Shown here: piece by piece, positions 13,301-28,200 of the stretch
How positions within the stretch are numbered: position 1 is the stretch's first letter
Layout: every line of letters starts with the position of its first letter
Assembly: GCA_003546025.1 (NCBI GenBank)
Contig: QPKB01000008.1
Span: 43,558,625 to 43,622,624 of the forward strand
Source: Camphora micrantha
Taxonomy: Eukaryota; Streptophyta; Magnoliopsida; Laurales; Lauraceae
Direction: 5' to 3'
Length of the DNA stretch: 64,000 bases
The notes under the pieces: generated by a model
Told to the model about the DNA's origin: nothing
Seen by the model: only the letters and a program-made list of their open reading frames with translations
The model's database searches: none
Position numbers and translations under genes: made by a program

Positions 13301-16300
13301 GATTTAGTAACCGGCAATTCCACTTGACAAGATTAGGGATATGATGTCCTTGATTAGTATGGCTTTTGTCTACATCCCAGCAATAGAACTGCTAATTCCT
13401 CTTGATGAGATTAGGGATCTGATGCCCTTGATTAGTGTAGCTCTTCTCTACATCCCTGTTATCTTGACCAAGATGGTAGCTAGATCTAGGATTTACGGTG
13501 GTCCAACATGCCATCAACTTCTGCGCAAGGCACATGGGAGCCCTTTGTTTGTTTGCTCCATTTTAGTCGTCAATTCCTATCTTAAACTTTCTTTTCATTT
13601 TGTGGATTTCAATAATAAAAAATGTGTTTCTGCCACCTGATGCATGATGCGTATACAGTATTTTTATTCTTATTTTTTATAATGGTAAATTTTATTGCTC
13701 CAAAAAGGAAAAAGAACAAAAGACTACAAGAAGAAACCCCCCAACAATCCAAAACAAAAAGTCAACTAAACATAAAAAAGAATAGCAGTACGGAAAACTC
13801 CCTCTTTTGCAAGAGCATCCGCCATGACATTAGCCTGTCGAAAGATATGGTGAAAAGAAGCACTCAATCGACTGGAGATATCTTGCACCTCCTCCACCCA
13901 ACTCCATAGAATAGTAGCTTCCCCAGAACCCCATTGAATAGCTGAGTAAGAATCCCCTTCAATAACAACATTGATGCTTTCCAAAGTTAACAACTCACGA
14001 CAATAAAAAGAGCATAAACTTCTGCTTCATTAGCACTTAGAGAATCCACAGGCCCCGAGAAGTTTCTTAACACATGACCTTTCCAGTCCCTGATAACTCC
14101 TCCAATACCACCCCTTCGAGAAGACTAAAGAAAACTGTCATCAAAATTTAATTTTAAAACACCATTGGGAGGAGTTGTCCAAAGAGTTTTCTGAACAAAT
14201 TTAACCATTGGGAGGAGCGTATACAGTATAGTTGTCTGCAGAAATTTTTATTTTTTGTTTCTTTCCGTGTCACTATATCAGTTTTGCTAGTATGATTTTT
14301 TAAATTCCCTCTTATTTTGTTGATTGATATGGAAAGGCAACTATTTTTATTATTGATGATTATGATTAGGTGATGATAGTTGTTTTTACCAGTTGCAAGA
14401 GCTTATTTTGTATATATTTCATTGATTTCTAGAATTAGTTTATTGCAAGTAGTTTGTTACATATCTTGTGAGAAGAATCTTGACTTGTTACAAGTCGTAG
14501 GAGAAGAAAAAGTATACTCATGCTTCAATAAACTGACACTTGTACTTTAAAGATGCAACCCTGGATACGTGAATGAGAAAATGTACTGATTCCGCAAAGG
14601 TTTGGCCGGACCATTGAGGATTCAATGATAGAGACCAAGCTCCAAAAGAGACTTGGAACTCAGAGTATTCTCAACCCTGAGAAAAACTCACAACCATAGA
14701 AAAAACACATAATAATTCTTTAATTGAGTAATGATAGCTATCTCTCCCAATAGAGGGATTACATATGGGTAGGAAGGTTTTGGACATCCCATTCCTAATT
14801 GAACTCTACTTTCCTAAATGATAAAGTTCCGAATCACTAAACTTGCTCAACGATCTAAATTAAATAAAACTCCTAATTTTAAATATTTCTAAATAAATCG
14901 ACTCTCAAAATAATATTCCTAATTAAATGTCTCGTTGGGTCTATGGACTGTGCTCAATGGCGTGCCTCATTTAAATAACATCATTTTTTTTTAAACAGTA
15001 TTGCTAAAGGAAAAATACAGCAGGTGGAAGCTCTTGAGGGGAAAAAAAACCTAGCCTGCCCTGAGAAGCAGACAAGATGAGACAAAAACCAACCATCCAC
15101 CCTAAAAGAACAATATTGTTGAAAATTTTCTGTAGATGTATCTGGTATGGGTGGATGTTATTGACCATATGAAGCTATAGTTAGTTAAATTTGAAACTGC
15201 GAATGGCACTTGAAATGGGTTGGTTCTGGTCTTTTGTTATTTATGTAGGCATAGCAATCTTAAGTGAATGTTTATCAGATTATTTTACTTCTCAGTTCTC
15301 CACCTTGTAAACTGGACACATCAAATGCTAGGCCATTGTACTTGGTGATCATATACTTTTTGTGAATATCTGTATAATTGTGGGCCATCTGATTCTCCCA
15401 ATGCAGACAATTACGTTTATAATATCCAATCTACTTATATCACATTTCAAGATTTCAAGTTCTGAATAGGACATTATTACATGGTTTCACTAGGGATGAA
15501 TGCATGGAACTAATGAAGATAATCCAATCCCGAGTTGTAGACGGCTCAACCATGAAAGGGGGTGACGATGCAACACAAAAAGAGCTGTATGGCAGACCCG
15601 TTGGTAATGATGTTAATTTTTCAGGAGCTTGGCGATCATCTTTGCAATTCGGGAGATCACCTGAAGCATATCCTTACTCCATGAATGGTTTTAGTGCTCT
15701 TTCTCCTGGTTCATCTGCACTTCGAGATCACACCCCTAATCTCTGTGATACTGCAATTATGGAGGCAAAGAAATGGCTTGAGGAGAAGAAGCTAGAACCG
15801 TGTTCAAATTCAGAGCAAGACCATGGGCACTGCTCTATGAGCACCGGTGTTCTGCCTCAAGTTAGTGCCATATTATCATGTCAATTTTTGCTTAAACATT
15901 TCTCATTCTTTAAGCTTTTAGGCAATATTCTTGGAGTTAGAGCTCTTCCTCTTAGTGTTGTTTCTCTGTTATTACTTACTTGGTTGTAGATAATCCATTT
16001 GGATGTATGGTGTGCATCTGCTTCTAATACATTGTCATAATGATGCTATTGGATATAGAAAACTGGCAAGAACCAATGTGCAATGCAGAGGTCAGAAATA
16101 AAAGGAATAACGGTTAAAACTAAAAATGCAACAAGACTTGAAAAATTAAAGCATCAGTAAAATGCTAAACATTAACTTCAAATGGAACAAATTAAGAGAT
16201 TTTGACTAGTCATCATGTTGTAGGTTATGTTGAAGGGATTTTGAATATATATTTATATGTGGCATGTGGGGGACCACCTGGACCTGGGCACTGATCTGAA

Positions 16301-19212
16301 ATGGACATCAAAACCCACCCCCTTTTACACCGGATCCATTGGGTTTGCACCTAGCTAAATCGACTGGGCCATTGGATCAAAGGTCAATCCTTTTATTTTA
16401 TTTTTATTTTGTAAAGCTTTTGACTTGTAGGCCACAGATCTAGGGGTTATAGGCATGAGATTGACCCCAAATTTCACTTATGGGCCCTACCAATTAGTAT
16501 ATTTGGCAAATGTAGTAGAAGAGAACCCTATATATAAATAAAAAGTAAATGCAGACAAGCTTGTACCTCTCCAATAAAAAAAATAAAAAAAGAGCAATGC
16601 CTTAGTTGAGAAAACTCTTGATATATTTAGAGGCTTTCCTATTTATTTGCAGCATATTTTGAGGAGTGCAAGTGTGGAGGGTCTCTTTGGCTAGAGGAGC
16701 ACCGAGGCCAAAATATCCTAGTCTGTTGGTTTTGGCTTTGGTTTGGTCTGTGATTCTGGTGCCATGGGCATCTTCCTGGTTTTGTGGCCTTTTGATTGGT
16801 TGGCCTTGTACATATTTTATTATATATACATGTTCACCATTAAAAAAAAAAAAAAAGAATAGAATTACTGGTCTGTAGCTATCTTGACTGCGTCATTATA
16901 AAAAAGGAAAAAAATAACAGTATAGTGTGTTCATCAGTATGAGACGTATGCTGCTGGCCAATATAACGACTTGATTGGGCCTATGTACAGTCTGTCTCTA
17001 TCCAGTCCCTTCTTTAATGGATGTGCAGCCTCATCCATTTTATTTGTGTTCGTTTTAGTAATCTTATGTGTGTAACTTGAAAAAGAATTTCCTGCTTTTA
17101 TTATTTTTTTACCAATTCAACATGTAGGCAATTGCTGAAAACACAAGAGGACACAATTATTAAAGCAGTACATGAAGTAATAAATGTGGAAAATGCACAA
17201 TAAGTCATTCTTTAAGATAATCGGTTTGGTTACTGTGGTGACAAAAATGTTCTCTATTGGACACTCTTGGTAATTTAATGCCAAGTTGAGTTTGGATGAG
17301 GCACATTGAAACATATAGGCATGCCTGTTTTAAGATTTGCTGCAGATATCCATCGCATCTTGCAATCTCATTTTCTATTGTGATATTTGACAGGTGGAAA
17401 CTTTGTCCTAACTACTAGTCCCTGTACAAATGTAAATTTATTTTATCGCATGCTTGTTTAATTAACTGTTAGGGTCACTTACGTCCATTTAACTCTTCTT
17501 TAAGATATATTTAAGATGCTGAACTGGAAGCATTAGCATCTTAGCATGATATTGAGCTCAACTTAAGACTTCTATGCTTTTAAGATATTGTTTTTTTCCT
17601 TCTCCAGCCCCAAGCTTGAGAAGATTGCAATCATTACAGTATATAATTTTGCAACTCATCTATCTACCTATAACTGTGTGCCACCTTAAAAGCACATGTT
17701 CAATCCTTTTATTTTTATGTGTCATTCCTGGCCTGCTTTTAATTATAGTGTTAATTGTCTCTTGCAGGTTACTGAAGGTGACATGGCATCCCCTGTAGAT
17801 ATGGCAAAATCATATATGCGATCGAGGCCGCCTTGGGCATCCCCATCTTGGAACAATACTGAACTCAAAACTCCCCCACCAATTGGAATACTTCATTACT
17901 CAGATGAAAGTTCACATCAAATGGCCCATTATTCTTCGCCCTTGACCAAGGTACTTTCCAAGATTTTTATCCTGAATTTTTTTATAGCAGATTTATTTTG
18001 AATTGCTTTCTCTTTTCCTGGTAAAAGCTGAATCATTTATTTCCTATGATTACCATCGTCTCTACATTGGTCTTGTTATGCAGAGACACACACACAAACA
18101 TGCATACACAGTATTTTTGCTGAGGAACATCTCACATGCAATTATACATGCTGGCATCTTAGATACTATAGAGGAAGAATGACTTCTTTCATGCAATTAT
18201 CCATACCTTTCAGAACCATGGTTCTGGATTTCTTTTAAGACAATCTAACCATCTCATGATCTTGTTCTAAACCATGTACTTGTGAAAAAAACATAAATGT
18301 TATAACTTTTTTCTTTAATGAACAAAGAAAAGTATTTTATTGAAGACAAATATTACATAGATAGAATCAATAGCATGCAACCGTGATGGAGGATAGTCCC
18401 ATGGCCCCCATGGGTATACCAGCCATTGGGCCCAGCCCATCTATCTCGACCATCATTTGGGCCCAACCCATCTATTTCTTATCTTTAGAGTTTTATTTAT
18501 AATTTAAGTTGCTTTCAAGTTTAGATGCTTTAATCATGGCCATCAATGTGTTTGAATGGTCCATATTAGTTCTAGGGTATTTGCTTTTCCTATATAATGA
18601 TGTAAAGCTTATTGGCTTAAAAATGGTTAATATTTATTGATATTGCATGAAAACTGTGGAGCTTTTGGAGTCATCGTCTTCAAATTTTGTTTAAGTGCTC
18701 TTCGATTTCTCTTTGCCTCCTATATTGGAGTTTGGTGTGAGGCCAATTTTCAGGTAATCCCTCATTTCCCTATCCCTTCTATCTCTTCCACCCTTACCCG
18801 GCCCACATCTCCCCTCCATTCCACATTAACTCGTAATAGTACGAGAGAATCATGCTGTTTCACCCAATTACATTTTCTATAATACACCAACATCTCTCCA
18901 CCATCAAACTGTGTTGATTCCTTCTTTTGCCTTCCCGTTGGCTACCTTGTTGCTTGATCTGCAAATGTGTGTGAACTCTCTACTTAAATCTGTCCATAAA
19001 GCCCAAATTTCTTTGATGATCTGCAAATCTACCTTGTTGCTTCCATGGTACTTCACCCTTTCTGGATGCCGACCCTGTAGCAATCTTCTAAGCTACTCCA
19101 ATTTTCAACTTCTCTGCAAAATTGGCCTTAAAATTCCCAATGCCTCCCACACATATCCGCTTCATTTGATTCTTTAATACCTATCAGGCACGAGAAGGAA
19201 CAAAAAGTGCCC

Positions 19213-19272
<60 letters not shown>

Positions 19273-22200
19273 ATTCCTGCTGGCCTGGCTTACCTTTGGA
19301 AGCTCCATCAACATTGAAGTTAACACAACCAATAGCTGGAGGGTACCGTCGGCCTGGTTGTGGTTTTGTCCTCCCCTCACTCACCAAGGCTGGCCCCGCC
19401 GCCTCCTTCCAGTTTCTAATATTATCTGTCCTTATCACATCTTGAAATTCCCCTCTTCCATATACTGTGCTATTTTTGCTTCAATCAACTTTACTAATCC
19501 TAACTGTTTGGTGACTTGACTATTATTGCGAAGTGAGGTGAAGCCTCCATTTAAGAGACATGAAAAGATGAGGGGGGTCATATGTCATATCAAAAGTAAA
19601 AAATTTCAAAATTCCCACCTTTAAAAAAAAAAAGGTAAAAAAAAGCGATCTACTTTTTACACACAAGCTAAAAGGATTCCTTATGAAGCCAATAAAGACA
19701 AAAAATACATCATATTATAATTAGACTCCCTCACATTTTATTCTCTCTTGATTTGAGGCTTCACCTCACTTCACTCTACAAATAAAGTTACCAAACAGGC
19801 CAGATGCTCAGGAGAAGAAAGATATAGTGAGGGACAACTACAGGTACATAAATGTCCATGTCTATTTACATGTGCATATGAAGTTTTAAATTGTAAAATT
19901 TTTTCTTCTCCAAGAAATAGTCGGACTTTGAGGTTTTCCCCCTTATAAATACCTTTTTTTCCCTTCAGTTTTTCTGAAATCATGTGAAGGAGCTTACCAA
20001 CCTATTACTAGAAGTGATAAAGTTGATATTGAACCAAATAAATTATCCATTTTATGAACCCAAATATCCAAGAACATGAGAATTAATAGTGGGCAAAGGT
20101 GAATGGGGAGAAATGGTGGATTATAGGGTTGTCATTAATAATATGAGAATGTTTGAAGTTATCAAAAGAAAAGAAGAAAAAAAGGGAATGTTCGAAAGAT
20201 GTGTTGCAGGAATGAATAGAACAACTGCGTCATATAGGAATGGAGTCGTACTATCGGTACATGCATTGGGAGATTCAAGTCTTCCAAATTACGGGAGAAG
20301 CTAGTGCTTTCGTAATTTGATATAAAGGAGAGGCTGAAAGGATGATGAGCAGCAATAAAGTCTCGATTAGAGTGTCTGGAGGTCACATGCTTGTGGGTTT
20401 GAAGTTTGGAAAGTAATGGGAGTGACAATCTATGTGGAGGCTAGGGTGTAGGCTTATGTAAATATATGTTTGATACGAAGAATTCATCAAATTAATGTAG
20501 ACAGTGGTGAAGATGACATCAAAATCCCTGAGGATGTTCCTAGGCGGAGTAAAGTAGGAAATCAAGTAGGATGTTATGATAGCAAGATGAAATATGTTAT
20601 AGAAGAAGATTGAAAAGGACCGTCTTACAGAAGGTGGCAAAAGTAAAACCAAGAGGTAACATGGAGGGGTGTGGGTGTGGGCTTGGAGTGATGAGTTGAA
20701 CATGCACACAGACAAAAAATATATATTTTGAGTGGTTATGAGTTAAAACATACTGGGAAGGGTTAGATTCTTGTCAATGGAGGACATGGAGGGAGGTTGT
20801 AATAGCCACTTTAGGATTTTAAGATTCTAAAAAGGGACACGTGTTGGCAAGAGTGGGAGCAAGTCGTGTGTCGTTGGGAGGTTAGCTCGTCTAGATACAA
20901 CAAGGACATGCCTTGGATATGATACGGACATTGATTTTAAACGAGACTGAAGTATAATATCCTGTAGGACGTGGTGCATTGTAGACTTGTAGTCAGTAGA
21001 AAAACCCATTGTCATCATCAATGCCTTGTGCCAACTATGTTGGGATCGGCTGCTTAATATTTTTTTTCCATTTCAATCTATGCTGTCCCAACTATGTTGT
21101 ACGAACTACAAAGACCGAAATGACTACATTTTCATAAATTTCACTGTATCTTTATAACGAGAAAACACCCAAATTTATAAAGAGAGAAGATACAAAATAA
21201 AATTCAAACCTTGTCAAAATCTGAACTTATTCAAACCTGACCTTAAAATTCAAACCTAATCTCTCTCTCTCCTAATATTGCTCCCAATATCACTAACACC
21301 CTCCCACAATTGGGTGGCCTTTCATAGAAGGGATCATGCGAGTGTTAAATAAAAAAGGTACAAACCCCTGATCTCTCTTGATATCTTGCACGGTCATCAT
21401 CTTTTGCTAGTGATCACTTGAATGTTGTGTAGAGTCCATCATTGTCGCAGCCCGCTCTTTTTGAGTCCGTCTGTGCCGATGGCTCACTAGATCAGATCTG
21501 TTGTGATTCTTCTAGAAGCACTCATCGTGCGGCTTGATGAAGATAACAAGATTGTGAGGTTTGGATGAATGTCTATATGAGAGAGGATGTCTGATTTTTA
21601 TTTAGGAGGAAAAAAATGAGGGGGAGGTTTTTTTAAAGTGTAAGCAGCAGGTCCATGGCCAGCCTAATCACATGATCGCTGCAGGGACATGGCTCTGAAG
21701 CCATTTAGAAAAACCCAAATGGCCACATTTTCATAAGTTTAACTGTATTCTTCATTATGAGAAATAAAATTATTCAAACGTATTCAAAATTATTCAAACC
21801 CATTCAAAACTAACATCACCTAGCATCTCTCCTAATATTTCTCCTAGAATCTCTTACATACATTGCCTATTTTGAATATCCAGGTACCATAGGTCAGACA
21901 GTAATAGGAGATAGCTGTACTCCAGAATATGAGGTCTTTAATTTATTGTGGAATAATAATTTTCTTGTTCATAAGATTTTGTTCAATAGCTTGTCTGTTG
22001 CTTACATGATGAGATTCTCATGAATGTATCAGCAGGCGAGATGAGATCTTGTTGCTCTTTAATTTTCTCTCCTTTTTTGTTACATATTCAGTTTGTGAAT
22101 AAGAGGCTTTAATGCTAAGGATTGTATATGTGTGTATATGTCTGTCCGTGTGCGAGCATGCGCTTTCTGCATGTTGGCATGCACATGTGTGGCTTTTCTC

Positions 22201-25200
22201 CTCGCTAAATATGAGCAGTCTTAAAAAGGATTGAGAGGAAACCATTTTCCAGCAAGAATAAGGAAAGCTCTTATACAAGCAAGGAAAAAGATGTAGGTGA
22301 CAAGGTGGAGAAAGCTCCAGAAAAGTGCCTTGCCCCTGTGTGTCGAACTTCCTGATATGCATCATGTCTGGGTGAGACTGCAAGGGTGGGGAAGAGTTAT
22401 CAGTAATTATTTTCCAAGCTTGAGCTTAAAAAAGAAAGTGCATTCACATGTCTAGGTCTTAGACGGTCCAGATGAGCGCTTCCGCAGGGAGAAAGTTTTC
22501 CAAATAAAATCAGGAGTAGTATTAAATGTGGGATTAGTAGGCAATCTATAAAATGTTTTTGTATGGTTCCATTGGTGACTTTCTACCACTAACTAATAAA
22601 GATTGTTTTGGCTAATTACCAAAAACCCTATTTTCTCTTGTTCCTTGACATAAATGACCTTGAGAAGATCCATATAGAACCTCAAGAACCATTTACATAC
22701 CTCAGTCTGTAATGGACTGCCTTTCCTAGATAAGAAGTTCAAGGAGCGTGTATATACTAGCTAAGAACACAAATGGTCTGTAGGAGATCTGCCCTAGTAG
22801 TCATGAAGTAAGTTTAATACCTACGATTTGCCAATACATCTGAGGATATTTGAGCAAGTCTCCATCATCTATCCACAAATGTGGTTCACCTCTGGAGGCA
22901 TGCCTATGCATTTAGGGCCTCAAATTTCCTGTTGACCAGAATAAATCAAGAGCATACTTCTGTTACAATTAAAATATCCCGATTGATGAACTGGTGGCAT
23001 TTGAGTTGAGTTCACATGCGAACCCAGACCAAATCCAAGCCTTATTGTCTCCTGAGGTCACACATGGCATTATTTCTTAAAGAGTTTAGCATGTGTTTTA
23101 CAATAATCATCTGGTTGTAAAATGGTTGGTGCTGCATAAGATGTTTTATGTATAAAATGTCTTATATTCAAGTTCTATACATCTGCTCCTGTTTTTATTC
23201 TTTATGCTTCCCACAATTGTGTTCAGGAACTTAAAAGGAACTCTCTTTCCATTGGGCCATGGGCTACCATCGAAGAAACCCGAAGAGTTCGTCTAAAGTC
23301 TATAGATGATATGGTAGACTGTGATGCACATGAGCAAATTGATTCATCTACAACAATATTTAACAACAAACCTAACCAAACCTTGCCAGTGCCTGATAAA
23401 GAAGAAGTGCTTGGTACTCATGAATCAAGCTTTTCGCCAGCTGTGAATACTGTAGATGCATCTCCGAAATTGCCTGTAGAATCAGCTGTTGACAAAAGTT
23501 GTCAAAATGGCATTCTTCATCCATCTGATGAAAATGCTGTTGAAGTAAACCTTTTAGTGGCTAACCATGTGATGGATGGAACAAACAAGCTTACACCTGA
23601 AGCTGAACATTCTGGACCAGAAAAAGAGATATCAGCATCCGATCCAATCATAACCATTTCGGAAAAGAGTGAGGTCTGTAGACGTTTCTGTTGATTCTCT
23701 TGGACATTGAGTAGGAATCTCATAGTTTGTACCACTCAATTGCTTAAATAAGTTATCACCGAATGGTTAATGTGAACTTAGCTGTAACTTCTTGCTGAAT
23801 GATTTTGTGAATTGTATCAGAAGCCTCTTTTTTTAAGTTGAGGACAGTAAATTTAATAAATCTGGCAATGTTATCTCCACACAGGGTTTGGAAGAGGCTC
23901 AGACAACAAAGGAATTATTAGTAAGCAGTGACAAGGCTTCTCACGAGTCTCCTGTTCCAGATTCCGCCCCAGTTCAATGTGACGGTAATATTTCTTCTGA
24001 TTTACCCGTATATGATTTTTTACCCTTCTCAACTTTGTGTCCGAGCTACCAGATTCCACAGCTTGAGTTATCTTAGTGGCACTGGATGTATTATACTCAT
24101 TATTGACAGTCCTTCAGTTCCAGGTGCAAGAGTGGTGCTGAATTCGGAACCAGAAGCTGCAGTATTGGAAAGAGACGATGGTTTGATTCCATGGTCAGTT
24201 TCTCGTAAAGTCGCCATAACCTTTTAGCATCTGTTTGGGCTTTTGGGTATAGATAAACTCCTGTATACATCTTCGCTCAAATTTAAATTTTGTGGCAACA
24301 CATCCACTGTTCATGTTATTGTTGAGTAGGCTCCACCCGAGGGCCGAGGTGGAATATTGAAAAGTGTTTCTGCTGCCTCTACTAATGCCTTGAGTTTTTG
24401 GTAGGAATGGTTAGCTGGGAAATTTAAAATGGTATCAGAACCAACTGGTCGCAAGTTCAAATCCTAGGACGAATGACTCGGTGCTGAAACAAAAAAAAGC
24501 GTGTCGCCAAATGTGTGCCGACTGGGTTCCATCTAAGGGGAGTGTTGAGGAGTGGGCTCCACCCGAGGGGGAATTTTGAAAAGTATTTCTGTTGCCTCTA
24601 CTATCGCTTTGAGGTTTTGGTAGGAATGGTTTGCGGGGAAATTTAAGAGTTATAACATAACATGCAATGTCCATTTAGAATGCAAATCTTGGACCTCATT
24701 TGTGGATGGAGTATAATTCTGAAAATCATGCTGGTCAGAGAATCCTAATTGTCAAATGAAAGGATGAAAGTAGCCTGCAATTCAGATTTAATGGGTGAAA
24801 TCAAATGGTCATAACCATCCAATCTATGGTCCTACACTCCTACTACCACAATGGGTTTTTACTACTTGGACAGGCTGGCTGATTTATGCAATTTCCACAT
24901 GGGACCACATTAGTTGGTGTGAGGGCATGGAGAATACCTAGCTCAAATTGTTCAATTACTTGACTGAAATAACATCCAAGGTGTTAACTACTCAGCACTT
25001 TAAAAGATTGTGCTGGAGCCTTGTGATCTATTAGAGAATGCTCTGATAATTAGCTTTTTTTTTTTTTTTTTTGTTTTATTACTTGCTACAAATTCAACAT
25101 TGAAGTTATTAGTAAGCTTTTAGATATTTAATTTATTTACCTACATCTATTTCAGTGGTGCTGATGGTGTTGCCAATCACAACAGCACGTATGCTTCTAG

Positions 25201-28200
25201 CCTACAGATTAGTTATCAGGCAGGAAATACTGTACAAGCTGAGAAAAGTCTGCTGCTACATGAGTCACCAGATTTGGAAGAAGCATTAATTGGTATGTAC
25301 CGCATGCTCCTGCTCATGTGTTGGACTCTTCCTAAAGTATTGTTAGTTATTTTTTAAATGTAACCATTTTATATCTAAAAGACAAGAGATACAATATAAG
25401 AGAGACATATTGTCGAGACTAGCAAGTAGCAACCCAACCAGTTGGAGCAAACACTGGAACCCAAATAAAGACAAAAACTACACACAATTAGTCATTTTCT
25501 CTGTTTTGCTATCAAGTAAATTCTATAACAATAAGCAAAAAGGTTCAAGCCTAGATGAAAGCTGCTGGCTCTGAGAATTGTTTCGTTTATGGTTGGGAGC
25601 ACTGGCACATTTAACTACCTGATGGCTTCTTCTCCTCCTTACCCCCCACCTTTTTTAGGTCAAGCCACTTTTGATGCCCAGTCATTTTGGTCTTGATTAA
25701 AGTTTAGATTTATTTAGATTGGCTCACAGCCTCACACCAATTTTACTTAAGCTTGAAGTTGCCCCGCTCACTGGAACAATTTTTTCTCCACATTCCTAAC
25801 AGGAAAGATCCAGTGAGCTGTATCTAAAGCCAGCATCTGACTCTTAAGATAATTCCCGAATGGATTGGCGTTGAAGATTAAATCCTGATCAAGATCAATT
25901 TCTTTATTTCCGAGCTCTCATAAGTATCTGGATTCAGCCCTTTAAACAACCAAATGTCAGCTCTATAGTCTATGAAAGAGACTGTTGTTATCTAACTCGA
26001 ATGAACCAGTGATAAGTCATTGCATCCAAGAAAAATAATTTACAGTTGTTACCGCTGGACATGAATGGGCACTTACACAACCTGAATTGTAATTTTCTAT
26101 ATGTTGACAATCCCAATTTGAATACCCCACCGCCCTTAATTTCTATCAGAAATTCCACTACCATTGGGTTGAACTGAATAAAAGGATGAAGATTGGAGTT
26201 ATTCCAAGCAAAAGAATATCACACCATAAAGTATCACTGTATGCAAATATAGGCGGGTGGTGTGATGTCGTCTGCTGTCTTAAGATCTTAAATGCATGGT
26301 AAAATATCCTTGTTTATGGCTGTGCAAATACATAGAATGGAACAAGCTTGCTTCTTCGGACTGTAAGAAATATTGCCACATCGGTTTGAATGGCATACAG
26401 CCAACGGATGAAGGCGAAAAAAGATATCAATGCAGATCAGCCTAAACTATTTGTAGATTGCTCACGGAGAGATTTACCCCTAGAGCGCCTCTGCAGAAAG
26501 GATGGTTTATAGTGAAACTACTAGGACCTGGGTTATTGCAGAAAAAAAAAAAAGTGGAGATTGCTTATTCCAAATATCATAATTGGTCAATCAGTTGATT
26601 GCAACCCTTATATAAAGACGAGGGAGTAATCAGTACCTAACAAACCATTGAATAATAAAACTAAATCCTAGTTATTATAAAGAAACCGACCGAGTCTTGG
26701 ACAAAAAAGAGTTCTAAATCATCTGAACCACAAATAGAAAGATCAACTTAAAGGTAAAAAAAAAAAAAAAAAAAACCTTAATTTGGATATGGTATTGGTG
26801 TGTTCCTTGCTAGACGAACAGCCCATTGGGTCTCACAGAGAACATGGGCCCACTTATTGACCCCTGTGACCTGACCTTAATCTGGATATGGTATTGGTAT
26901 ACAGCCCATTGGGTCTCACAGAGAACATCTATACAACTGCATCTAATTTTAGTATCTCTATACAACTTTTTTTTTTTTTGCAGTTGGTAACATAGATTTT
27001 ATAAACAGAAGAATAATGAACAGGCCCCAGGAGACATAAAAAAGATAATATCAAAACTTGTAGTCTACAGAGTTTAGCATCATCATCATCCCATGCACGC
27101 CAATGATCAGAAACAGGAACACAGACAAAAGTGGTCATGTTCCATGAGATGATGAGCAAATGAGCCTGCTGAGCAAAATCACAAAAGGACGGTCATATTT
27201 TTAAGTCCTACTTTACATGAGCCCCAAATATCGAAGAACTTTACTGGCACACAATTTTACAGAATAGATCCTCTTCGAGAAGAATAACCAAAACACCAGT
27301 TCCCTGTAAGATTTTCAGTGATTGAGCTGGTTTGAATTTTCGTATATAAGATTCAAGGTTTTTTTTGGTGTCTGAGTTCTGAAAGAGTATCTTAAATGGA
27401 AAAACATCTTACCAACCATCTATGGAGTCCTCATCAGTTTTGGTTTCATTAGTAAAATGTTTGTTTTTCCCCAATCTATCGTAAGAAAGTTTCAATCGGC
27501 TCAAAGATGGAGTTCCAGAGATTGCCAATGACATGCTTGTATGAGGACTTTGCATTGTTATGTCAACCAAATTGCTCCCGTCATGTCTTGGAAGTTCTTA
27601 CCATTAAAAAAAAAAAAAAAAAAAAACTCTTGGAAGTTCTTGCGATGGTGGCGTAAATTTGGGATCCTGTTTGGAGGGAAATTAATTTCTCTTTTCCCAA
27701 TGGATTTTTCATACTTTAGTGTGATTGTTAGATTAGGCTAAACCCTAATCTTCATGCTGTTTTCTATTTGTTCAATTGCTTTGTAGGAACTATTTGCGCA
27801 CGTTAAGATGTATTCAGGATTTCCATAGTGTTTTGATTTTTTCCTCCAGAGGAATTATTTTAGGCTTAACCAAGGATATCATGTGCTCACTTGAGTCTAT
27901 ACATGTTGGGCTCATTGTACAGCGATATGATGGGCACACCATCAATACACTGTGATCACGGGGACTCTGTGTTCTGCCTTATTTTTCGGGCCAAGCCTCC
28001 GATATTTGTGATGTGCTATTTGTTTGCTAATGATCACAATATCTTACCCTTTTCTAGAAGGATTCTAAAGGTCATCCAATGCCAATCTCAATGTATCTAC
28101 AGGTTCAATATCCCAGGGTGAAGATAAAAATAAAAAAGATGCAAATGAAGTGGGAAATACTGATGATGTGAATGATTCTCTTTTATCCGGAACCAGGTAA

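Larger units (their letters stand above)
25293..28102 (+). other. Intron 9 with small duplications
   Basis: A 2.8-kb phase-1 intron (donor GTATGT, acceptor TCTACAG). It contains the tandem duplication at 26777-26929 and the poly(A) insertion at 27600. The rest carries scattered A runs and no coding motif. Confidence 0.5.
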
